From Pristionchus mayeri (lineage: Eukaryota; Nematoda; Chromadorea; Rhabditida; Neodiplogasteridae), in assembly GCA_036245805.1 (NCBI GenBank), contig BTRK01000003.1:8246001-8310000 (forward strand): a DNA stretch of 64,000 nt, written 5' to 3'. The position numbers and the translations under genes are program-made. This document shows, one piece after another, positions 55,568-64,000 of this stretch. The number at the start of each line of letters is the position of its first letter. The first letter of the stretch is position 1. Under the pieces are notes generated by a model, which worked only from the letters and a program-made list of their open reading frames with translations, did not search any database and was not told the DNA's origin.

Positions 55568-58500
55568 GTGACCATCAGCCGTACTGCCCTTCCTCGAGGA
55601 GTGAAGAACCTCGGATCAACCTGCTACATTGGCGCTGCTTTGCAGGCTCTCCACGTACGTATGATTTTCTGTTTAAGTATTTCTATAATTTTCAATTCGT
55701 GATGAGAACCATCGAATGAGTCTGTATTACTTTCACAGATGCTGTGTTGACATTTTGGGAACCAGAGTTCTCATCCGACCTAGTGCCTAGTGAACATACA
55801 CGTCTTCTTGCGCATTTTATGTAATGGTACAAGGGAGAGCAGAACCTGAATTTGAACGCTGCCATCATTTGTTCGTAATTGGAAACATAAACTCGGTAAC
55901 TCGCCCATTTTTAGTCCCTCAAGGACGTGAGGAGAGCAGTGCAAGTATGCTGCGATGGCACGCCACAGAGCGACGACAATGATTTTATGCGGCTTATTCG
56001 ATCAGTGAACGAGTAAGGAAGGGTTTACCACAATATTATGAGCAGAATAAGAGTAGAAATGTAAACAATAGAAGAAATACTCTGCTTAATGTGGCTTCTG
56101 AATTATAAAAAGAGTACATTTTGTAGTGCAATCTATAAGTTAGATGCATACTTGAAATAATCATGTTACAGCATTTTCGAAGAGATGGAGCATATATGGT
56201 CCACACCAATTGAGGATCCGATCAAACCCAACCACCTGATAGAGGTTAATTTCTAATAAAGGCATAATTCATATTGTGTTGTACGAAACGGCGATCGATT
56301 AAATTACCTCGAACGTCATGCGAATGACTTTGAGAAATTATTTAAATGAGTGCTCCGGGGAATGAATGTTTGAGGGTTTCACCACGTAAAATTCTGCGCT
56401 CTCAATGGGAAACTGTAGCGCATTTACCCCAGTAAAGATACGAAGCATATGTAGAACGAGTGAAACATTACTGAACCAAAAGACCCTGCGCTGTCAATGA
56501 ACTTTGAACGTATGCAAATAGCCTCGTAGACGTCTGTGGAACTTCGTACAAAGTGATTTCTGATCGGGTGATTTCTGAGTGTGCTCTACAACATCTGCTT
56601 GGTGAGTACGGTTGGTCAGATAGTCCCCGGAGCACCCCTTTAAGGATGAGAAAAGGAAAAAATGCAAAAAAAATGTTGATGCTATCATAACCACGGCATA
56701 GATCTACCTAAGAGTAGGGCTACAGGGTGCGCCAAAGTTACCTGAACTGATTTCATCTTTATGTGGCCTCGCGGCCCAATCGATATGCGCGACCTCTATC
56801 GTCATGTAGAGTGGCCAGTAGTCTCTTACTATTCAAGGATTCATATCAGTTTGTCAAGTCATCTAGAAATGGCGATGTCTATTAGCATCCAATCCGCATT
56901 CTGGACATGTACAATGACAGTGTGACATCGCTCATTGACTCTGCGTTCACAAGTCGCGTGCATCCAATACTGTTATCATGTACTAAAAGCTTGATACTGA
57001 CAAGTTGCATCCGACCATAGGGAAATCGGTCTCTGTTTCCTCCCCTAAGAACCGAGATCGCTAGCGAAAGAGATTCGAAACAGCACGAAGATGACCCAGA
57101 TTCTCGATATCTCGAACACATCCATTCGTTCTCTTATCGAACACCACCTGACTCTTCGCCTTCAAAATCACTGTAAACTGCACGGACTAGATGAGCTCCA
57201 GATCAAGCTCCGCAAAGAACGGTACCTAAAATTGTTGTTGCATTGTGCCAGGTCCGCGCACTTTAGTATGCTGTTCAGCAATGTAAATATATTTACTGTC
57301 GAAGGCAAGCTGATTTGGCAAAAACTAACTGATTGACCCCCTGAACTTCCCAATCTCAATCCCAAGACTTATTAGATTTTTAATGAGATTTTACAGATAT
57401 TGAGGACAATTAGATCTGAATTTTCCAATGAGAGCGAATGCAGTGCATTCTCCCAGCACGTACGTTTTTTATAATAATTAAATCTCAAATTCCACATTTC
57501 AGGACACGAACGATTTCATCCTGCTCGTTCTCCAAGGACTGGAGGAGAAACTTTCTACGGTATGTATGCTAAACACAATTAAAAACATCTGATGCAATGT
57601 TTACAGTTTATTTTGATATTATCCCGTTCACATTTGTCACAAAAATATGGCCAGCGTATTGCCAGCGTAAAAATGATTGGACAAGTGATGAAATAATAAT
57701 ATGATCAAAGGAGTTGGTCTTCCAATACAGGCTTAGGAGTCTTTAGGAGTAACCATGAAAATGTCATTTTTTTCATTCCACGGAGCATCGTAGAACAATA
57801 ATCCCGGGACCGAAAATGTTTTCGGCGAAGTATCCAAATACTCTTTCAATACTTTATTTTCAGATCGGTCGTGATTCAAAAGAATTCTTCACTGTGCAAC
57901 TACAAAGCACGCTCAGCGAGAGTGGCGAGGAAAGAGTCAGAACTGATATCGACAATCAGGTGAGCGCACTTGCATATATTGGGGTGTCCGGAAAGTTCGT
58001 ATAATTTTTTGTTTTTATTTTTTATTCAATGCTTTACAATTCTCAGTGACCAATGTATGCCCCCTTTTTCTGGGTCATCTTCGCTCGATGTGGGCGAGCA
58101 TTGTCCATCAGAAGAAGAATTTTGCCCTGGTTCAGGAGTCTGGGAGGGACTCTGATCGTGACATCATCCAGTTGTTCAGAGAAGAGGTCGGCATTGATGC
58201 TGGTGCCAGGGGCGAGGATCTCCCAGTAGATGGGACCGAGCACTGAGAAGAAGAAGCAGAGGAGTTCCTTCTTTCCGTGCTCTTCCTTCTTCGGGACGGG
58301 CGTGGGCTGCTCATCTGCATCCACCCATTGCAGTCTCCTCACAGGGTTATCGTACGTGATCCACTTCTCATCTGTAGCGATGATGGAATTGACCCATCGA
58401 AGATTGGATCTACGATGGAGTAATTCCCGACAGACTTGAACTCGATTTTTCAGCTGTTCGGGGGAGATGTCATGGGGAATCACTTGTGGGAGTTTCGGCT

Positions 58501-61500
58501 TCTTCCCAGATCGATGGAGGATATCGGACACCGTTGATCTGGGAGTACCAGTATCCTTCTTCAACTCACGCACACTGGCCTTGGGCCTGCGCCTCAGTGT
58601 GCGGAGAACGATAGGCTGATCGAGGGAGGGAGGGCGTCCAGAGCGGGGTTGATCATCGAGATCAAACTCCCCTTTCTTGAAGCGGGAGAACCACTTATAC
58701 CAGAAGGGTATGGAAGGGGCGTCAGCTCCTTCCGGCTGGGCCAGGGCAGAGTGGGCCTCCTTCACGGATCGGCCAAGACGGTAGTAATGAAGTAAAACTG
58801 CTCGGAGGTAGAGATGGGAGTCCATCACAAGGATCAATGTAGCAACTAGGAGACTGATTAAATCATCTCACTACTCAACGTCAGAATGATGCAATACATT
58901 GTTGACAAACAGATTGCGCAATCACTGCATTTGATCGCGAGCTGACTTTTTTCCGAAGCATTATACGAACTTTCCGCACACCCCAATATCCTTTTTAATA
59001 CTGGATTCGTGATTACCCGCATGAATTTCAATGAAATACCATGCTATAAGGATACATGCACAGATGGAATTGATTCTAACTAGTTAGTGCAGTTAAACCT
59101 GGTTTTTATACAGGGCATTCAGAATCTATAGGAAAAGCTCTTGCCGGACGGCCACTCGAACTCGTATATTGGTAGTTCTTCGCGCGGCGGCTACCATTTG
59201 ATTGGCCGTTATGTGTTGCATTTTTCCGAAAGCACTGCGCGCACAAGCGTTATACGCTCCTGCAGGCCCATGCTCGCCCGGTTTCTACCGAGCGAACGAA
59301 TCTGAGTCTGCCGGAGATCAACCTCCCTCCGGCTTTCATGGAGACTTTCATTTTCCACAGAACGGCCAATCAACAGGTAGCCGCCGCGCAAAGAACTACA
59401 AAACTACGAGTGACCGCCAGTTATAGCGGGACTATTAGCAAAACTAGCCAGGACAAACCGACAATGCAGTTACAATCGTAAACCATAACTCATTTTTGAA
59501 ATTCGAATTGTGGTATCCCTATTCAGAATTTGGTTAGATTAAATCATTCACAGTCGACCCTGACGCACACCCTACTAGTGAGAGAGCGCACGACTTGAAG
59601 AGAGTTCCCTCCCTATTTAAAATATATTTAAACCAGGTGCGAAAGGATCCGTGTGTGCCATCGTTCATTCTCTTCTCAAGTCCTACCCCTACAAGATGAG
59701 AAAGGGCCATGGCCTCACTGATGTCCACAAGCAGAAGCGCCTGGAGAGATGCAAGCTGCTCCTTCAGCGGGCCGATCGTGGGGAGCACTTGACTACCGTT
59801 TACTCTGACGAGAAGCTGTTCTCAGTCGAGGAGGTCTACAACAGTCAGAACACCAGGATCATCGCCAAGTCTCCTCAGCAAGCTGACGCCAGAGGTAGAA
59901 CCATCTCTCGCATTGCCCACCCCCAGGCACTGATGGTTTGGGCTGGTGTGTGCTCGACGGGCAAGACTCCTCTCGTGTTCGTGGATCCCGGGGTCAAGAT
60001 CAACAAGGAGTACTACACCAGGGCAATTCTCCAGAAGGCCCTTCTCCCCTGGTCCCGCTCCCACTTCAAAGGGGCTCGCTGGACCTTCCAACAGGATTCA
60101 GCGCCTGCTCACTCGGCAAAAGTGACGCAGGCATGGTGTCGCGCCCATCTGCCCGACTTCATCTCGAGTGAGGAATGGCCCTCGAACTCCCCCGATCTCA
60201 ACCCTCTGGACTTCAGCATTTGGTCAGTGTTGGAGAAGGAGGCCTGCTCTACTCGCCACAAGAACCGCGATTCCCTCAAGGCAGCCCTTCTCAAGGCATG
60301 GGAGAAGATCGACGTCCCTTACCTGCGGGCCGTCATCGACTCGGTCCCTCGTCGTCTCAGAGAGGTCATCGCGGCCAATGGAGGCCAGATCGAGTGATCG
60401 TGCATTGTTATGTTCATATGGTCACTGATAAATACTGTGCCCCGTTTGAGTTGTCTATGTTGCTTTTAAACAAAGATACATGGTTTTATCCGTGTAACAA
60501 TACTTTTTGGACACCCTGTATGTTAGTTGCGGAACTGATAAGGATACGTATTTCATATTTTTGCTGCTCACAATATTCGATATTCATTAAAAAAAAACTC
60601 TGTTCAGTTAGGGAACGATTCTAGAAATTCATTTGTCCCTCACTCTCATTAAAGAACATACGCGATTTTGAATTCAAGTCCGACGTTCCGTTGGCCGAAA
60701 GAATAACCATATAGATCACATTACTTTTTAGCAGAAGATATCACATCTCCCTCCAGTTCTGTCTATCCAAATTCGCCGATTCAGATACAGTAAGAACAAT
60801 AAGGTTCGTTCAAGTAAAATAATGTGTGGGGGTCTTTACGAAGAGGCTTCTCGGTTTCCCACGTATCAGTTGTACTTCAGATGCCGGAAAAAGTTTGCAC
60901 TCGTGTCAACTTTCCACTAATTCTCGATGTGTCAGATATTTGCCTTCAAGAGACACAAATTACTGCGACAACAGAGGTATTCCGACGCCATTTAAATCGC
61001 TGAATCAACCATATTCCTTGCTATGGTTTTTTTAAAACGCACAAAATTATCCCTCATTCATGCATAAGCAGTGGACAATAGATCTTTATCTGCAGTATGA
61101 TACTGATGGCTTCGCGATACGCAAAAGATGGATCTACAGTCTTACAGTATGATATTTTCAGCTTTGTTATTATGCTCCCCTAGAGTAGCAATAGTATTAT
61201 TTAACAATCTTTCATAAAATTTCTTTAAAAAACTGTTGATACATACAAAAAAACTTTAAGGGATTAATTGCACATTCTGGAGATTCATCAGATTCTGGCC
61301 ACTATATTGCGTTCACAAAGATTGGGAAGGATCGATGGGCCAAGTGCGATGACAGCTATATTTCACTCGTCCATGACAACGAGGTATGTGATTTGTTTGT
61401 TCATGTTGTTCATAATATAGATATTACAATGCTGCTTCGGGACGTACATAATGTGTGAAAATTGATTCAATAGCGGGGGAGTGGGAGAAAGTGGAGATGC

Positions 61501-63233
61501 TCGAACGATTCATCTCGCACAAGTATAGAAAGATAGATATATTCAAAGGGAGGAAACCTAGCGAAAGGGAAGAGTAGCCAATTAATGGCTATTGAAGTAC
61601 TGTGTGGCTATAAGTCGGATTGAAGTACTGTGTGGCTATAAATCGGAGGGATGAAAGGCTATACTTGGTGAGAAAAGCTCATATAGCTCTGAGTGATCGC
61701 TCACGTTCACCTCAGTTATGAAATACAGATCATCAACCTTCCTGGTGGAGTGGACGGAGCCGAAGCCTATGTGCTGTTCTACGAGAAATGCCAGGTTATT
61801 TAAAAAAATATATATAGTAGATATTCTCGAAAATGGAAGATTAGGAAAAAATACTAAGTTAAGCAATCACTTGTATACTTATATGTTCAATGGATACGAG
61901 CCGTCTTTATTACAGACTGAGAAGGAGGAGAGCAAGGTGAAGGAAGGAGAAGTGAAGAAGGGAGAGAAGAATGATTCAACGAAGTTCTGCCCCCTTGTTG
62001 TGCAAGGAGAAAGCGAGGACGACAACAAGAACGAGGTCAGTCGATGATCTAAGGTTGACAATATTTAGCGCATGTTTCATTTGGGATCATAGCTGATTAA
62101 GTATGGCTTGGTAAGAGATGAATTCTTTCTTTTAGTCCATGGTTGAATATTTTTAGTATTTTAATTATGCAAACATGCGAGAGTCCGATTGATGAGACCC
62201 TTACAAAGCAATCTAACGGGAAAAGTAGTGGTGCAAAAAAAAATCGGTTGAAAGAATCGGATTTTGACGTTCACAAATAAATCGGAAATTAAACCCCGAC
62301 ATAGAGTGAATTTTTCGCGCTCCTTTTCCCCTTCCCTTCTCATGACTCTCCTCTTGGAGAGCGCTCTATCACTTCTTATCAGCCCAAGGGAAGGGAGGGA
62401 TAGAAGCGCGAAAAATTCGTTCAATGTCGGGATTTTCGTGCCCACTGGCTGGTTCGGTCGGCTCGCACGAATTTGGGAGGAGAGAGTGAGAGAGGATAGG
62501 AAGAGGGTGCGGATATCCCGATCCTAATCTCGACCGTGCAACCCTAAAGCATGCCATGAAATTCTATTGCGATTCTTGTCATGTATTTTATGTTTTACAT
62601 GATCAATCGAATAGATGCCGACTGAAGCGACAGAACGCAATGAAAAGGAAAGTCCACGAATAAAGAGAAGAAGAGAATCGCGATCAAATAGGAACACAGA
62701 TGAGAAGATCCAGGTCAGCGCGCGTGTCCAATAGTGGTAGAACATCGTATTAGGCTATTACATAATGGCGATCCTATACTAAGCCTAACAAGGGATAAAT
62801 AACTGCGCTTTGATATTTGGAAATGTTTTGGCTGTTTTCATTCAAATAACATGTACTTTTTGAAAATGGATTTTCAGTCAGCATATGACCCAACACAGGT
62901 CTGAAGATCATTTCTGATAATTTTGTTATTTGTCCGTTGTAAGCATATACCCTGCATTCTACTATTGTAGGTGACGGAAGACGGAAGCAAGAACTTCCTC
63001 GCTGTTCCGGAAAGTTCGATGCGACAGAGGAAGAAATCAGCCGATAAGCCGAAGAACTTGGACTTTCTCGTATGTGAAGTTGTAAACCATTTCACTTTAC
63101 AACCAATAAATATAACAATTTTGTAGACCATCGAGATTCCGGAAGATGAAACGAACTACGGGAACAAGAAGGACAAGAAGAAGGAACAGAATAAAGGGAC
63201 TAAGGTGCCTAAGCTGAAAGAAACAAAATATTA
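55568..63233 (+). CDS. usp-14: USP14-like ubiquitin-specific protease
   Basis: Exons 55568-55654, 55915-56012, 56172-56244, 57397-57459, 57503-57559, 57864-57959, (about 60655-60712, weak), 60732-60803, 60882-60976, 61261-61383, 61729-61794, 61916-62035, 62615-62713, 62878-62898, 62971-63069 and 63127-63233. Cys box GVKNLGSTCYIGAALQALH (Cys codon 55622-55624), then FSQH/DTNDFILLVLQGLEEKL (USP14 QQDANECWI...LQQKL), LPPVLSIQIRRFRYSKNNK, RVNFPLILDVSDIC, His box SGDSSDSGHYIAFTKIG (His codon 61300-61302) with CDD, and GGVDGAEAYVLFYEK. USP14 removes ubiquitin from substrates at the proteasome cap. The N-terminal ubiquitin-like domain was not found. A Lys/Glu-rich tail of about 120 residues follows the catalytic domain. 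Transposons fill introns 3 and 6. Confidence 0.82.
56343..56644. repeat. MITE with GGTGCTCCGGGGAATG ends
   Basis: About 300 bp bounded by GTGCTCCGGGGAATG and its mirror CCCCGGAGCACCCC, in a USP14 intron. Internal 'gacgtctgtgg' and 'cgtacaaagtgatttctgatc' match the copies at 39313 and 50640. Confidence 0.75.
56721..57336 (+). pseudogene. maT-like transposase fragment, N-terminal part
   Basis: Starts with the end motif TACAGGGTGCGCCAAAGTT. Frame 57091-57336 reads ILDISNTSIRSLIEHHLTLR, CKLHGLDELQIKLRKERYLK, then FSNVNIFTVE. These match the helix-turn-helix and the first catalytic region of Tc1/maT transposases (ISDTSVRRIIK, KLHGL, FSDEKLFTVE) with the first catalytic Asp changed to Asn, and it is then cut. 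It lies in the USP14 intron before exon 57397. Confidence 0.65.
57980..58986 (-). mobile_element. mariner element, 1,007 bp, ends intact
   Basis: Inverted ends TTGGGGTGTCCGGAAAGTTC (left) and its near-perfect mirror (right, ending CCCCAA), with TA on both sides (57978-57979, 58987-58988). Full mariners are near 1.3 kb, so about 300 bp are missing, at the 3' end of the transposase gene. It starts 20 bp after a USP14 splice donor, within the intron. Confidence 0.9.
58043..58837 (-). pseudogene. mariner transposase, C-terminally truncated
   Basis: 264 codons. N-terminal helix-turn-helix domain (FWYKWFSRFKKGEFDLDDQP, RSGRPPSLD), second HTH (RPKASVRELKKDTGTPRSTV), linker, then the first catalytic Asp in IATDEKWITYDN and the second in LLLMDNARPHRA. 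The frame ends seven to eight residues later, so the third Asp (SPDLAPSDYHLF region) is lost. It should be inactive but could still bind the ends. Typical intact length is about 345 residues. Confidence 0.88.
59150..59413. repeat. Foldback inside the maT element
   Basis: Arms of about 60 bp: GACGGCCACTCGAACTCGTA ... gtagttcttcgcgcggcggctacc on the left, mirrored by ggtagccgccgcgcaaagaactac ... TACGAGTGACCG on the right. GC-rich compared with its surroundings. Probably a nested non-autonomous element. Confidence 0.75.
59651..60397 (+). pseudogene. maT transposase, N-terminus missing
   Basis: Frame of 248 codons. After KMRKGHGLTDVHKQKRLERC it has the catalytic core: VYSDEKLFSVEE (Asp1), WTFQQDSAPAHSAKVTQAW (Asp2) and SPDLNPLDFSIWSVLE (Asp3, 37 residues after Asp2, hence DD37D). 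A normal C-terminal tail follows. All three catalytic acids are present. The N-terminal HTH DNA-binding domain (about 90-100 residues) is absent and no upstream exon supplies it, so binding to its ends is doubtful. Confidence 0.82.
61584..61648. repeat. Short tandem duplication
   Basis: The unit ttgaagtactgtgtggctat followed by aa.tcgga is present twice in tandem in a USP14 intron. Local slippage duplication. Confidence 0.7.
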
Positions 63234-63365
63234 GATTATCCGACGTTATGATACGATAATATGTGCTTATTCGTTTAAAATCGTTCTCTCTGGATCCATA
63301 TTATTACGGGATAGCAATGCAAATTAAATTAATTTGAAATTCAATTATTTAATATTTCCGTTAAG

Positions 63366-63471
63366 AGTGTCTGGGATACGGATCGTCCATTCATCTTCGA
63401 AGTCGCCCATTGGGCCTGGTACGAGTTAATGCTCTACCTGAAGCAGGCAGTCATAGATCCGATCCCACACG
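63366..63471 (+). CDS. Candidate exon, continuation of USP14 tail or next gene
   Basis: Acceptor ttccgttaag and donor CACACG|gtaagc bound the frame SVWDTDRPFIFEVAHWAWYE then LMLYLKQAVIDPIPH. The donor AAG|gtgcct at about 63204 in the preceding exon is in phase with it, so the tail could continue here instead of stopping at 63233. No domain recognised. Confidence 0.4.
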
Positions 63472-64000
63472 GTAAGCGATGTTTTTTTTCCTACATTTGA
63501 AAACAGATTTGGATTCCTCTCGTCAAGACGGTCAGAATGGTTATGGTCTCTCCGAATACTTTGAACGTACAAAAAAGGAGCATTTACCTGATTAGTAATA
63601 ATATTTCATGAAAAAATAATTGAACAGGCGTGATTGTCTTTCAATTATGCAACGGAATATGCCTTGTCTTAATTTTAGCGGTATCCGGAAATCAGAAATG
63701 CGAAATTGGCAAATTTCGACGTTAAGGCGTCTGGAGTCAACGAAAAATATTTGACCAAAATGAATATGACTATCGTGATCAGCAGGCCAGATCACCCCAA
63801 ATTGCAAAACTGCAGCCATTCGAAATTTTTTACCTGTGCCAAATCTACTCAGATTTGTCCGATTCTTACGCAAACGGGCTCATATATGAATATTCCGAAT
63901 ATTCCGTATATTGGCCTCCTTTCTCATCCCTATCATCTTTCTCATCTCATTTCTTGCGTTCCTAATTTAGTATCCAATATCTTCCCACTAATAACAAATT
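63472..64000. other. No supported feature to window end
   Basis: AT-rich, with one motif-free minus-strand frame (63592-63873). Probably an intron if the exon at 63366 is real. Confidence 0.4.

Larger units (their letters stand above)
59111..60518 (+). mobile_element. maT-type (DD37D) Tc1/mariner element
   Basis: Right end CTTTTTGGACACCCTG, left end CAGGGCATTCAGAATC (worn), both next to TA (59109-59110, 60519-60520). Contains a transposase frame at 59651-60397 and, before it, a foldback at 59150-59413 that may have replaced the 5' coding part. Located in the USP14 intron between exons 57959 and 60732. Confidence 0.78.

Overview
The window is nuclear DNA of a nematode. Introns are mostly short, acceptors are close to TTTTCAG, genes have many small exons, and intergenic sequence is dense with short foldback elements. 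The frequent motifs ctacagtaacc and taccgtaatcctaccgtactcc, together with the gene content, suggest a free-living rhabditid or diplogastrid (Pristionchus-like) genome. That species guess is inference. All gene models below were built by hand from splice signals, reading phase and recalled protein families; none has been aligned to a database.

Layout. 1.9-2.5 kb: two exons of a TAF11 histone-fold gene (minus). 3.0-5.45 kb: a USP14-type deubiquitinase locus in which the C-terminal (His box) half precedes an N-terminal (Cys box) half. 6.1-8.2 kb: separate broken exon pieces of ribosomal proteins RPS18, RPL3 and RPS2, the RPS2 pieces in the wrong order. 8.3-11.3 kb: a THAP-domain, transposase-derived gene (minus). 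12.1-15.0 kb: a membrane protein whose last helix resembles M4 of ionotropic glutamate receptors. 15.4-15.7 kb: a two-exon mini-gene (minus) for a secreted peptide precursor ending Lys-Arg...Arg-Phe-Gly, i.e. RFamide-like.

16.8-27.7 kb is one degenerate Ty3/gypsy retroelement (minus). Its truncated 3' end, joined to a tRNA-related SINE-like sequence, has been amplified into four copies of a 1,439-bp tandem repeat. Its protease region is split by a 789-bp foldback element. 28.5-31.5 kb is a dead copy and 41.6-45.4 kb an apparently intact copy of a rhomboid intramembrane protease. 34.7-35.9 kb is a CDV3-like gene with one in-frame stop. 36.1-38.7 kb is a second THAP/transposase-derived gene, with a P2X7-type cytoplasmic (P2RX7_C) domain at its N-terminus and several lesions.

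A 1.37-kb segment carrying one EF-hand exon is present at 39.3-40.7 kb and, inverted, at 49.35-50.7 kb, flanking the live rhomboid gene and a 1.75-kb foldback. LINE fragments lie at 49.2 and 51.1-51.8 kb. 52.2 kb holds a second TATA-driven mini-gene for a secreted peptide. Two small uncharacterised genes follow at 53.4 and 54.95 kb.

55.6-63.2 kb is a well resolved USP14-like gene. Its introns host a 1,007-bp mariner with intact ends but a cut transposase, a 1.4-kb maT-type (DD37D) element, and a decayed maT-like fragment.

USP14 is known to trim ubiquitin on the proteasome, rhomboids cut membrane proteins, and THAP proteins bind DNA. Nothing here indicates a shared operon or pathway; the region looks like ordinary genes embedded in, and partly copied by, mobile DNA.
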